From: Paenibacillus sabuli
Lineage (GTDB): Bacteria > Bacillota > Bacilli > Paenibacillales > Paenibacillaceae
Length of the DNA: 39,061 nucleotides
NCBI RefSeq assembly: GCF_014705605.1
Contig: NZ_JACXIZ010000039.1
Location: forward strand, 1-39,061
Reading direction: 5' to 3'
Shown here: one piece after another, positions 17,735 to 26,014 of the stretch
Position numbering within the stretch: the first letter of the stretch is position 1
Layout: every line of letters begins with the position of its first letter
Translations under genes and position numbers: made by a program
Notes under the pieces: model-generated
What the model saw: only the letters and a program-made list of their open reading frames with translations
What the model was told of the DNA's origin: nothing
Databases searched by the model: none

Positions 17735-17774
17735 GCGGCGCATTCGATGCAGCGATCGAATGCGCCGCTTTTTT
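17735..17774 (+). terminator. Terminator of trxB
   Basis: A perfect 14-bp stem beginning GCGGCGCATTCGAT (17735-17748) pairs with 17755-17768 and is followed by T6. Confidence 0.93.
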
Positions 17775-17791
17775 CGATTGTTCAACCATTC

Positions 17792-17820
17792 TTGACCGAT
17801 GACCCGGCATCGCGTATAGT
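17792..17820 (+). promoter_or_regulatory. Promoter of glcK
   Basis: TTGACC (17792-17797), 17-nt spacer, TATAGT (17815-17820): a near-consensus sigma-A promoter 45 nt upstream of the start codon. Confidence 0.75.
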
Positions 17821-17864
17821 GGGTAAAGCGGTAATATACTATTGAATTTGAGGTGGCCATGAGC

Positions 17865-18812
17865 ATGTCTGAAAAAATCTACGTCGGCGTAGATATCGGA
17901 GGCACCACAATTAAGGTTGGCATATGCAACGAAGAGGGTGTCCTCGTGCAGACGTATGAAGGACCGACCGATACGGATAAAGGAACGGAAGCAATACTTA
18001 ATAATATTGCCACGTATGCGCGGCTCATCGTGACGGAGTCGACGTACGACTGGGAGCAGGTCGAGGGCGTAGGCGTCGGCATTGCCGGATTTTTGGATAT
18101 CCCGAACGGCATCATCAAGCACTCGGTCAATCTGGGGCTGCGAAATGTGAACCTGCCGGAGTATCTCGAGCCCCGTCTGGGCAAGACGGTGCGCATCAAT
18201 AACGATGCCAATGTGGCCGCGCTCGGCGAAGCGTGGGCGGGAGCCGGCAAGGGCGTGCCCAACTGCGTGTGCTATACGCTCGGCACGGGCGTCGGCGGAG
18301 GCATCATCATCAACGGACGCATCATCGAAGGCTCCAGCGGCATGGCAGGCGAGCTCGGACATATCCAGATCGTCCCCGATCTGGAGGCGATCCAGTGCGG
18401 CTGCGGCAAAATGGGCTGCCTCGAAACCGTGTCGTCCGCGACCGGCATCATTCGGATGGCCAAGGACGCGGTGGCGCGCGGCGACCGTACCTCGTTGGCG
18501 ATGGTCGACCATATCATGGCCAAGGATGTGTTTGACGCCGCCAAAGCCGGAGACGAGGTGGCGATCCGGATCGTCAGCCGGGCGGCGTATTACCTCGGCA
18601 AGTCGATGTCGGTCGTCGCGGTCATTCTGAATCCGCAGCGCTTCATCGTCGGCGGCGGCGTCGCCAAGGCGGGCGAATTTTTGTTCGAACAGATTCGCGA
18701 GGTATTCGCGAAGCTGACGCCGGAGGTGGCGCAGGAGGGCGTGGAGATTGTCCCTGCTGTGTTGGGCAACAACGCCGGCGTCGTCGGAGCGGCGGGTCTG
18801 CTCTTGCGATAA
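17865..18812 (+). CDS. glcK: Glucokinase, ROK family
   Basis: A 315-residue ROK sugar kinase, most likely phosphorylating glucose with ATP. The phosphate loop VGVDIGGTTIKVGI is at the N-terminus; the sugar-binding GELGHIQI and the Zn motif CGCGKMGCLE (about 178-187) are typical of Firmicute glucokinase. Among candidate starts (GTG 17853, ATG 17859, ATG 17865), the last has GAGGTGG at an 8-nt spacing. It stands where Bacillus has yvcI, just ahead of rapZ-yvcK-whiA, and may be the first gene of that operon (72 nt to rapZ). Confidence 0.93.
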   Translation: MSEKIYVGVDIGGTTIKVGICNEEGVLVQTYEGPTDTDKGTEAILNNIATYARLIVTESTYDWEQVEGVGVGIAGFLDIPNGIIKHSVNLGLRNVNLPEYLEPRLGKTVRINNDANVAALGEAWAGAGKGVPNCVCYTLGTGVGGGIIINGRIIEGSSGMAGELGHIQIVPDLEAIQCGCGKMGCLETVSSATGIIRMAKDAVARGDRTSLAMVDHIMAKDVFDAAKAGDEVAIRIVSRAAYYLGKSMSVVAVILNPQRFIVGGGVAKAGEFLFEQIREVFAKLTPEVAQEGVEIVPAVLGNNAGVVGAAGLLLR

Positions 18813-18884
18813 GTTTGGAAGGACGGCGTGCCAGGGGAAGCCCCGCGCGCCGTTTGGACTGCACGCGGAAGGAGGGGAGCAAGG

Positions 18885-19772
18885 ATGAGCAAGGATGCGA
18901 CGATGGCCAAGCTGCTGATCATTACGGGCATGTCGGGCGCGGGCAAGACGATTGCCGTCCAGAGTCTGGAGGACCTGGGCTTTTTCTGTGTGGACAATTT
19001 GCCCCCGGTACTCATTCCCAAGTTTGCCGATCTGATCGATTCTTCGAAGGGCAAGATCGGCAAGGTTGCGCTTGTCATTGACTTGCGAGGGCGCGAGTTT
19101 TTCACGGCATTGTCCGAATCGCTCAACTATATTCGCGATCACTATACGATCGATTACGAGATTCTGTTCCTGGATGCGACCAACAGTGTGCTGGTGCAGC
19201 GATACAAGGAAAGCCGCCGCCGCCATCCGCTCAAGCCGGAGGGCCTCCCGCTGGAGGGCATCGAATTGGAGCGGAAGCTGCTCGAGGACCTCAAGGGCTG
19301 GGCTACGCAGATTATCGATACGAGCAATCTCCGGCCGGCCCAGCTCAAGGAGCGCATCGCTTCGCGGTTCACCAATCTGGAGCCCAATCGCATTTCGCTT
19401 AATGTTACCTCCTTCGGGTACAAGTACGGCATTCCCATCGATGCCGATCTGATTTACGACGTCCGGTTTTTGCCGAATCCTCATTATATCGACCATCTGC
19501 GTCCCAATACCGGTCAGGATCCCGAAGTGTACGAATACGTCATGAAATGGCCGGAGACACAGCAATTCCTGACCAAGCTGCTCGATATGCTCAACTTCCT
19601 GATTCCGCTCTACCACAAAGAAGGCAAGAGCCAGGTCGTCATCGGCATCGGCTGCACAGGCGGCAAACACCGATCCGTCGCGGTCGCCGAATACCTTGGT
19701 CGCATGCTGGGCAACAGCGACACGGAAAGGGTCAGGGTGAGCCATCGCGATGCCGACAAGGACCGGCACTAA
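18885..19772 (+). CDS. rapZ: RapZ/YvcJ nucleotide-binding protein
   Basis: A 295-residue P-loop protein. Walker A GMSGAGKT is at residues 15-22; the RapZ landmarks EDLGFFCVDNLPP, DLRGREF, VTSFGYKYGIP and the C-terminal IGIGCTGGKHRSV are all present. E. coli RapZ guides RNase E to the sRNA GlmZ; Firmicutes lack that system, and B. subtilis YvcJ is a nucleotide hydrolase tied to competence, so the role here is open. GGAGG sits about 9-12 nt before ATG 18885. The 3' end overlaps yvcK by 23 nt. Confidence 0.95.
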   Translation: MSKDATMAKLLIITGMSGAGKTIAVQSLEDLGFFCVDNLPPVLIPKFADLIDSSKGKIGKVALVIDLRGREFFTALSESLNYIRDHYTIDYEILFLDATNSVLVQRYKESRRRHPLKPEGLPLEGIELERKLLEDLKGWATQIIDTSNLRPAQLKERIASRFTNLEPNRISLNVTSFGYKYGIPIDADLIYDVRFLPNPHYIDHLRPNTGQDPEVYEYVMKWPETQQFLTKLLDMLNFLIPLYHKEGKSQVVIGIGCTGGKHRSVAVAEYLGRMLGNSDTERVRVSHRDADKDRH

Positions 19773-20769
19773 AGGCGCGGCGTCGCGCAAGGGCGCCAAC
19801 AACAAGAGCCGGTCCAAAATTACGGTCATCGGAGGCGGGACCGGGCTCTCGGTCATGCTGCGCGGCCTCAAGCAAAAGCCGCTCGACATCACTGCGATCG
19901 TAACCGTTGCCGACGATGGCGGCAGCTCCGGCGTGCTGCGCAACGAGCTCCATATCCCGCCTCCGGGGGATATCCGCAACGTCCTGACCGCGCTGGCCGA
20001 CGTGGAGCCGACGATGGCCGAGCTGCTCCGTCACCGCTTCAACGGCGGCACCGGATTGGCCGGGCACAGTCTGGGCAATCTAATGCTGGCGGCAATGACG
20101 GATATTACCGGCGACTTCGTCACTGCGATCCGCGAGCTGAGCCGCGTGCTGGCCGTACGCGGACAGGTGCTGCCCGCCGCGGACCAGGCCATCGTGCTCA
20201 AGGCGGAGATGATGGACGGCTCGCTCGTCACAGGCGAGTCGATGATTCCCCAGGCCGGCTCGGCGATCAAGCGCGTCATGATCGAGCCGCCCGACGTCGA
20301 GCCCTTGGAGGAGGCTGTACAAGCGCTGCGTCAGGCGGATGCCATCCTGATCGGACCGGGCAGCCTGTATACCAGCATCATTCCCAACCTGCTCGTGCCG
20401 AAGCTGGCGCAGACGATCATGGAATCCGAAGCGGTCAAAATTTTCGTATGCAACGTCATGACCCAGCCCGGCGAGACGGACGGCTATTCGGTCAGCGATC
20501 ATCTGGAAGCGGTACACCAGCATGTCGGCCATCATCTCTTTGACTATGTCATCGTGAATGACGGCGAGATACCGCCGCAGGTCCAGAGCGCTTACGCCGA
20601 GCAAGGCGCTCAGGCCGTCCATCTGGACCTCGACGAGGTGAGGCGGCGCGGCTACCAGGTCATTGCGGATCGGCTGGTGTTGTTTCAGACGTTCCTGCGG
20701 CATGATGCCGCGCGACTCAGCGACCATATCTATCAGCTTGTGGAGCGCTGGAAGCTACGAAAGAGGTGA
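19750..20769 (+). CDS. yvcK: YvcK/CofD-like gluconeogenesis factor
   Basis: A 339-residue protein of the CofD/YvcK family. N-terminal [16 protein letters not shown] and VADDGGSSG are the nucleotide-sugar binding motifs, with [11 protein letters not shown] and [14 protein letters not shown] further on. In B. subtilis YvcK binds UDP-GlcNAc and is required for normal cell shape and growth on gluconeogenic carbon. The ATG at 19750 lies inside rapZ with GGGTGAG 8 nt upstream; the first 25 residues are a basic leader, so a slightly later start cannot be ruled out. Confidence 0.95.
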   Translation: MPTRTGTKGAASRKGANNKSRSKITVIGGGTGLSVMLRGLKQKPLDITAIVTVADDGGSSGVLRNELHIPPPGDIRNVLTALADVEPTMAELLRHRFNGGTGLAGHSLGNLMLAAMTDITGDFVTAIRELSRVLAVRGQVLPAADQAIVLKAEMMDGSLVTGESMIPQAGSAIKRVMIEPPDVEPLEEAVQALRQADAILIGPGSLYTSIIPNLLVPKLAQTIMESEAVKIFVCNVMTQPGETDGYSVSDHLEAVHQHVGHHLFDYVIVNDGEIPPQVQSAYAEQGAQAVHLDLDEVRRRGYQVIADRLVLFQTFLRHDAARLSDHIYQLVERWKLRKR

Positions 20770-20776
20770 ATTGCCC

Positions 20777-21706
20777 GTGTCTTTTGCGGCGCAGACCAAA
20801 AAAGAACTGACGATGATCGAGGCGGAGCCGTGTTGCGAGCTTGCGGAGCTGTCCGCGCTCATTCGGATGAGCGGCTCCGTCACCGTATCCGGGCGCAAGA
20901 TTATTCTGGATATCGCCACCGAGAACGCCGCGATCGCCAGGCGCATCTACTCGTTGGTCAAGAAGCAGTTCGAGGTCCATACCGAGCTGCTCGTCCGCAA
21001 AAAAATGCGGCTGAAAAAGAACAATGTGTATATGGTGAGGATCCCGTCCAAAGTGCAGGAAATCCTGAGCGCGCTGCACATCGTCTCGGAGGGCTTCATG
21101 TTCTACCAGGGCATCGACAAGCGAATTGTGCGCAAAAACTGCTGCAAACGTTCATACCTGCGGGGGGCGTTCCTGGCGGGAGGCTCGGTCAACAATCCCG
21201 AGGGCGCTTCGTACCATCTTGAAATCGCGTCGATGTACGAGGAGCACTGCCAGGCCCTGGTCGATCTGGCCAATCGCTTTCATCTGAACGCCCGCTGCAT
21301 CGAGCGCAAAAAAGGCTTTATCCTCTACATCAAGGAAGGGGAGAAGATCATCGAGTTGCTCAACATCATCGGTGCGCACCAAGCGCTTTTTAAATTCGAG
21401 GATGTGCGCATCATGCGCGACATGCGCAACTCGGTGAATCGCATCGTCAATTGCGAGACGGCCAATCTGAACAAGACGATTGGGGCCGCGGTGCGCCAAA
21501 TCGACAACATCAAGCTCATTCAAAAGGAAGTCGGCCTGGAAAGTCTGCCGGACAAGCTGCGCGAGGTGGCCGAGATCCGGCTGCAGCATCCGGATATGAA
21601 CCTGAAGGAAGTCGGGGATCTGCTCAAGGGCAAGGTGAGCAAGTCGGGGGTGAATCACAGACTCCGAAAGATCGACGAATTGGCGGACAAAATACGGAAC
21701 GGCTAA
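20777..21706 (+). CDS. whiA: Sporulation/cell-division regulator WhiA
   Basis: A 309-residue protein with an N-terminal LAGLIDADG-like fold and C-terminal helix-turn-helix. The N-terminus [14 protein letters not shown] and the segment [15 protein letters not shown] are typical; the C-terminal helices lie in [20 protein letters not shown]. WhiA is conserved in Gram-positives; in Bacillus it affects division and chromosome segregation. The start is GTG 20777, with GAGGTG 8 nt upstream, seven nt after yvcK. Confidence 0.96.
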   Translation: MSFAAQTKKELTMIEAEPCCELAELSALIRMSGSVTVSGRKIILDIATENAAIARRIYSLVKKQFEVHTELLVRKKMRLKKNNVYMVRIPSKVQEILSALHIVSEGFMFYQGIDKRIVRKNCCKRSYLRGAFLAGGSVNNPEGASYHLEIASMYEEHCQALVDLANRFHLNARCIERKKGFILYIKEGEKIIELLNIIGAHQALFKFEDVRIMRDMRNSVNRIVNCETANLNKTIGAAVRQIDNIKLIQKEVGLESLPDKLREVAEIRLQHPDMNLKEVGDLLKGKVSKSGVNHRLRKIDELADKIRNG

Positions 21707-21737
21707 ACTTTTCCTCCTAGTGCTGCATGGGGAATGA

Positions 21738-21746
21738 TGCTATAAT
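21738..21746 (+). promoter_or_regulatory. Extended -10 promoter upstream of crh
   Basis: TGCTATAAT at 21738-21746 is an extended -10, the same nonamer as before the TPR gene; no convincing -35. It gives crh a promoter of its own with an 80-nt leader. Confidence 0.5.
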
Positions 21747-21836
21747 AATGTATAAAAAGGTCAATGGATCAATACAATTTCATTACCTTAACTTTGCAAA
21801 TGATCGATTCAAACTGGTATAGGGGGTATGGTTTCC

Positions 21837-22106
21837 ATGACAAGGCATCCTGTAGTCGTTCGTTTAAAAACGGGTCTTCACGCTAGACCGGCAGCCCTGT
21901 TCGTGCAGGAAGCGAACAAATTCTCTTCCGAGGTCTTCGTGGAGAAGGACGACAAAAAGGTGAATGCCAAATCCATAATGGGGATTATGAGCTTGGCGAT
22001 CAGCTCGGGCACAGAGGTTCACATCAGCGCGGACGGCTCGGACTCAGAGCAGGCTGTAACCGCTTTAGTCAATTTGGTAAGCAAGGAAGAGCTTGAGAAT
22101 CAATAA
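21837..22106 (+). CDS. crh: Crh-like HPr-family phosphocarrier protein
   Basis: An 89-residue HPr-fold protein. Ser46 (NAKSIMGIMSLA) is the HprK site. Overall the sequence is closer to B. subtilis Crh than to HPr (VRLKTGLHARPAALFVQEAN matches VRLKTGLQARPAALFVQEAN of Crh at all but one position), and the gene sits after whiA as crh does. But position 15 is His, the PTS phosphorylation site, where Bacillus Crh has Gln. The start at 21837 gives exactly the His15/Ser46 numbering; the ATG at 21828 abuts the AGGGGG ribosome site. Product acts as CcpA corepressor when phosphorylated by HprK (3483). Confidence 0.92.
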   Translation: MTRHPVVVRLKTGLHARPAALFVQEANKFSSEVFVEKDDKKVNAKSIMGIMSLAISSGTEVHISADGSDSEQAVTALVNLVSKEELENQ

Positions 22107-22131
22107 GCCGATATGCGGCAAAAGCAAGCAG

Positions 22132-22159
22132 CCTGCCAGTATGGAACTGGCGGGTTTTT
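22132..22159 (+). terminator. Terminator of crh
   Basis: CCTGCCAGT (22132-22140) pairs with ACTGGCGGG (22146-22154), loop ATGGA, then T5. Confidence 0.88.
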
Positions 22160-22207
22160 GCATGTTATCGGGGATGGAGGCGAAACGGCCGGCCTCGTCG
22201 ATCGGAC

Positions 22208-22237
22208 GAAAAAGCGCCCCCGCAGGACGGGGGCGCT
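22208..22237 (-). terminator. Terminator of the sda-like gene
   Basis: Read on the minus strand, AGCGCCCCC and GGGGGCGCT pair around a 7-nt loop and are followed by a T run. Confidence 0.85.
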
Positions 22238-22256
22238 CATGGCTGAAACATGGTGG

Positions 22257-22556
22257 TTAGCTCGTTTTCCAATGTTGCTCGGGCAGATTGCGTTGCTCCA
22301 GCGCATGCTCGATCAATTGAATGAAATCGTCCGACAGTCGCATGGCCTTGGCCTCGCGGTACACCTCAATCAGATGCTCGTCGTTAAGCGGCTTGAGGAG
22401 CAGCGTCTTATCATCGCCTACGATCGGCTCTGCCTCCGCCGGACGGGGGGGCGAGAAACTGACCGGGCGGTGGAGACGCAGGCTCGCCGGGTGCGCAGCG
22501 GGCTCGTTGGCCGTAATAAAGTTTCGCATGGTGAGAAAAGGATTCGTTAGTTTCAT
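22257..22556 (-). CDS. Sda-like sporulation histidine kinase inhibitor with N-terminal extension
   Basis: A 99-residue protein whose C-terminal ~40 residues (PLNDEHLIEVYREAKAM followed by SDDFIQLIEHALEQRNL) match the helical hairpin of Sda, a 46-residue inhibitor of sporulation kinase KinA in B. subtilis that couples replication to sporulation. The first ~55 residues are an extra Pro-rich, unstructured-looking segment not found in Bacillus Sda. The ATG at 22556 has GGAGTG 8 nt upstream, so the long form is probably real; no internal Met with a ribosome site precedes the Sda part. Single gene with its own terminator. Confidence 0.72.
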   Translation of the reverse strand: MKLTNPFLTMRNFITANEPAAHPASLRLHRPVSFSPPRPAEAEPIVGDDKTLLLKPLNDEHLIEVYREAKAMRLSDDFIQLIEHALEQRNLPEQHWKTS

Positions 22557-22665
22557 AATATCTGCACTCCATTTGGTGGTTTCAAGAATGACCCTAGAGT
22601 TGTATGAATATGGGAAGGTGATCTTAATTTCATCTTAACACGGAAGAGGAGGAAAGTCTTTTCCA

Positions 22666-22681
22666 TTTCATGCTCATGAAA
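22666..22681. promoter_or_regulatory. 16-bp palindrome between sda-like gene and clpP
   Basis: TTTCATGCTCATGAAA is a near-perfect palindrome (7-bp arms, central CT) upstream of the sda-like gene. A second small one, GGAAA-GTCT-TTTCC, lies at 22651-22664. They may be operators; no DnaA box is seen here although Bacillus sda is DnaA controlled. Confidence 0.3.
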
Positions 22682-22710
22682 AATGATTGACATTGGTAGG
22701 TGTTTATGAT

Positions 22711-22746
22711 AAAAAAATCCCCCCTTTCGCCTGATGCGAAAGGGGG
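22711..22746 (-). terminator. Terminator of clpP
   Basis: On the minus strand, CCCCCTTTCGC and GCGAAAGGGGG pair with a 5-nt loop, followed by T7. Confidence 0.92.
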
Positions 22747-22759
22747 AGGGAAATGCGTC

Positions 22760-23347
22760 TTACAGCTTTTCGATAACCTTGTCGACGATGCCGTATTCCT
22801 TGGATTCCTGCGCGCCCATGAAGTAGTCGCGGTCGGTATCTTTTTCAATCCGGCTGAGCGGCTGCCCGGTGCGCTCCGAGAGGATGGCATTGAGCTTGTC
22901 GCGCATTTTCAGAATGCGGCGCGCGCGAATCTCGATGTCGCTGGCCTGGCCCTCGGCTCCGCCAAGCGGCTGATGAATCATGATCTCGCTATTCGGAAGC
23001 GCAAACCGCTTGCCCTTGGCGCCGGCTGCCATCAGAAAGGCGCCCATCGAGGCGGCCATGCCAACACAGATCGTGGAGACGTCGGGCTTGATGAATTGCA
23101 TCGTGTCGTAGATGGCCATGCCGGCCGTGATGGAGCCGCCGGGACTGTTGATGTACAAGCTGATATCTTTGTCGGGATCGTCCGCCGCCAAAAACAGCAT
23201 CTGCGCAATGATGGAATTGGCCACGACATCGTTGACGCCGCTGCCTAGGAAGATGATGCGATCCTTCAGCAGGCGGGAATAAATGTCATAGGCGCGTTCG
23301 CCGCGATTGCTCTGTTCGATAACCATAGGTACAAAATTCATATCCAT
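22760..23347 (-). CDS. clpP: ATP-dependent Clp protease proteolytic subunit
   Basis: A 195-residue serine peptidase that forms the tetradecameric chamber fed by ClpX or ClpC. The catalytic triad is Ser100 (GMAASMGAF), His125 (MIHQPLGG) and Asp174 (DTDRD). It degrades, among others, proteins tagged by the tmRNA encoded at 35769. GGAGG lies 9 nt before the ATG at 23347; the frame opens further upstream but without a ribosome site. Transcribed alone from a CtsR-controlled promoter. Confidence 0.97.
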   Translation of the reverse strand: MDMNFVPMVIEQSNRGERAYDIYSRLLKDRIIFLGSGVNDVVANSIIAQMLFLAADDPDKDISLYINSPGGSITAGMAIYDTMQFIKPDVSTICVGMAASMGAFLMAAGAKGKRFALPNSEIMIHQPLGGAEGQASDIEIRARRILKMRDKLNAILSERTGQPLSRIEKDTDRDYFMGAQESKEYGIVDKVIEKL

Positions 23348-23389
23348 CCGTAGCTCCCTCCATATCTTAAGTAGGTTCAAACTACATTC

Positions 23390-23429
23390 ATCATACCGGA
23401 TCATCACGCAAAAGTCAAAGAAAGTCAAA
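23390..23429 (-). promoter_or_regulatory. clpP promoter with CtsR operator
   Basis: On the plus strand AGTCAAA-GAA-AGTCAAA (23413-23429) matches the CtsR heptad direct repeat (RGTCAAANANRGTCAAA) exactly. On the minus strand the half site nearer the gene supplies the -35 TTGACT (23413-23418); 17 nt further is the -10 TATGAT (23390-23395). CtsR binding would block RNA polymerase, giving heat-shock induction of clpP. Confidence 0.88.
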
Positions 23430-23434
23430 CCGTG

Positions 23435-23465
23435 TAAAAAACAAAATCCTGACCCAAGTCAGGAT
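23435..23465 (-). terminator. Terminator of tRNA-Arg
   Basis: On the minus strand ATCCTGAC and GTCAGGAT form a stem with loop TTGG, followed by TTTGTTTTTT. Confidence 0.85.
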
Positions 23466-23485
23466 ACGGATTTTTGCATTATAGA

Positions 23486-23560
23486 TGGCGCGCCCGCGAG
23501 GGATCGAACCTCGATCTCAGGCTCCGGAGGCCTACGTCATATCCATTGGACCACGGGCGC
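23486..23560 (-). tRNA. tRNA-Arg (CCG)
   Basis: Minus-strand cloverleaf with acceptor GCGCCCG/CGGGCGC, anticodon loop containing CTCCGGA giving CCG, T-arm CGAGGTTCGATCCCTCG, discriminator G and encoded CCA. It stands alone between clpP and cggR. Confidence 0.94.
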
Positions 23561-23578
23561 AAAAGCGTAGCGAGCTTT

Positions 23579-23607
23579 ATTATATGAGATGTTCGGCAAA
23601 AAAGCAA
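23579..23607 (-). promoter_or_regulatory. Promoter of tRNA-Arg
   Basis: On the minus strand TTGCTT (23602-23607), 17-nt spacer, consensus TATAAT (23579-23584). Confidence 0.7.
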
Positions 23608-23672
23608 GGGGGATGGGCGAAATAAATTTGCCGATCTCGTGCATGTAATCGATATCAAAGAAGCGCGCACTC

Positions 23673-23701
23673 TTGCGCAGGTCGGAAATATTCGTTACAA
23701 T
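23673..23701 (+). promoter_or_regulatory. Promoter of the cggR-glycolytic operon
   Basis: TTGCGC (23673-23678), 17-nt spacer, TACAAT (23696-23701), immediately ahead of the CggR operator. Confidence 0.65.
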
Positions 23702-23706
23702 GTTAG

Positions 23707-23742
23707 TGGGACCCAAAAAGAAGTACCGGGACATATTTAGTC
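23707..23742 (+). promoter_or_regulatory. CggR operator
   Basis: Two half-sites in direct repeat: TGGGAC (23707-23712), N6, four bases, N4, then CGGGAC (23727-23732), N6, AGTC (23739-23742). This follows the spacing of the Bacillus operator CGGGAC-N6-TGTC-N4-CGGGAC-N6-TGTC. It lies just downstream of the -10, so CggR would act by blocking elongation or escape, relieved by fructose-1,6-bisphosphate as in Bacillus. Confidence 0.85.
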
Positions 23743-23794
23743 CCGATTATGGCGCCGACAAATTTATGCCGGCTTACAGGGGTGAACACCCGTA

Positions 23795-24841
23795 ATGATG
23801 CGCACGATTGTAGAGCTGCAGCAGCAGTTGGCGCCCGATCTGTTGGAGGTGCTCAAGCGGCGCTACCGCATCCTGCAGCAGGTGGGTCAGACGGAATACA
23901 TCGGACGACGTGCGCTGGCCGGCGTGCTGGCAATGACCGAGCGCGTGCTGCGGGCCGAGACCGACTTTTTGAAGGCCCAGGGCCTATTGGACATTCGCCA
24001 GTCGGGCATGCAGCTCAGCGACAGCGGGCGGCAATTGCTCGATCAGTTGGCGCCGACCATGAAGGAGCTGGCCGGCCTGACGGAGCTGGAGGAGCGGATC
24101 CGCAGCCGCTACGGGCTGCGCAAGGTCGTGATCGTCTCCGGCGATTCCGAGGCGTCGGAGCATGTGAAGCGCGAGCTCGGACGCGCCGGCGCTCAAGTGC
24201 TGCGCGGGTACATGGCGCCGGGGGATGTCGTCGCCGTCACGGGCGGCACGACGATGGCGCATGTCGCAGGACAGCTGTCGTCGCAGCGGCCGCTCGCGGA
24301 CATCCGGTTCGTGCCGGCCCGCGGCGGGCTCGGCGAGAGCGTGGATTACCAGGCCAATACGATTGTCTCCACGATGGCCAAGCGTACCGGCGCCCAGTAC
24401 CGGCTGCTGCATGTGCCGGACCATCTGGGCGAGGAAGCGTATCAGTCGCTGATGCAGGAGCCGAACATTCGCGAGATCGTCGAGGTCATCCGCAGCGCGC
24501 GCATCGTGCTGCACGGCATCGGCGACGCGATGGTGATGGCGCGGCGCCGCAAGGAGGCCGAGCCGGCGGTGGCGGCGATGCGCAGCGAGGGCGCGCTGGC
24601 GGAGGCGTTCGGTTTTTACTTCGACCGCAGCGGCAATGTGGTCCATCGCATGCCGACGGCGGGCCTGCGCCTGGAGGAGATTCAGACGGCCGAGGTGGTC
24701 ATCGCGATCGCCGGCGGCCGCGGCAAGGGCGAGGCAATCGCGGCGGTGATGCGGTTCGGGCACGACGATGTGCTGATTACCGACGAGGCCGCCGCGCTGG
24801 AGATGCTCCGCACGTTTGAAGCGGACGCGGATGAGGTATGA
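23795..24841 (+). CDS. cggR: Central glycolytic genes regulator CggR
   Basis: A 348-residue SorC/DeoR-type repressor. The N-terminal winged helix lies around residues 15-75 (GRRALAGVLAMTERVLRAET), the C-terminal sugar-phosphate sensor follows (SGDSEASEHVKRELG, VTGGTTMAHVA, FYFDRSGNVVHRM, IAIAGGRGKGEAI). In Bacillus it represses its own operon and senses fructose-1,6-bisphosphate. AGGGGTG lies 11 nt before ATG 23795; a second ATG follows directly at 23798. gapA starts 63 nt downstream. Confidence 0.95.
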   Translation: MMRTIVELQQQLAPDLLEVLKRRYRILQQVGQTEYIGRRALAGVLAMTERVLRAETDFLKAQGLLDIRQSGMQLSDSGRQLLDQLAPTMKELAGLTELEERIRSRYGLRKVVIVSGDSEASEHVKRELGRAGAQVLRGYMAPGDVVAVTGGTTMAHVAGQLSSQRPLADIRFVPARGGLGESVDYQANTIVSTMAKRTGAQYRLLHVPDHLGEEAYQSLMQEPNIREIVEVIRSARIVLHGIGDAMVMARRRKEAEPAVAAMRSEGALAEAFGFYFDRSGNVVHRMPTAGLRLEEIQTAEVVIAIAGGRGKGEAIAAVMRFGHDDVLITDEAAALEMLRTFEADADEV

Positions 24842-24874
24842 TGAAGATATCATGGCGACGCCTGACATACATGA

Positions 24875-25909
<1,035 letters not shown>

Positions 25910-25940
25910 ATCGTCGCTGCATGACTTCTGCTCTTCTTCT

Positions 25941-25972
25941 GCGTCCCGGATTTGCATGCGAATCCGGGACGC
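25941..25972 (+). other. Strong hairpin between gapA and pgk without T tract
   Basis: GCGTCCCGGATT (25941-25952) and AATCCGGGACGC (25961-25972) are perfect 12-bp arms with an 8-nt loop. No U run follows, so it is not a standard terminator; it probably protects the gapA mRNA 3' end or gives partial termination. Confidence 0.75.
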
Positions 25973-26014
25973 GCTATGCTTAGATGAAATGAATGCGTAC
26001 AGGAGGTCGGGACG

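Noticed and set aside
22557-22710. DnaA boxes controlling the sda-like gene, as in B. subtilis
   Set aside because: No TTATNCACA or close match found on either strand in this stretch.
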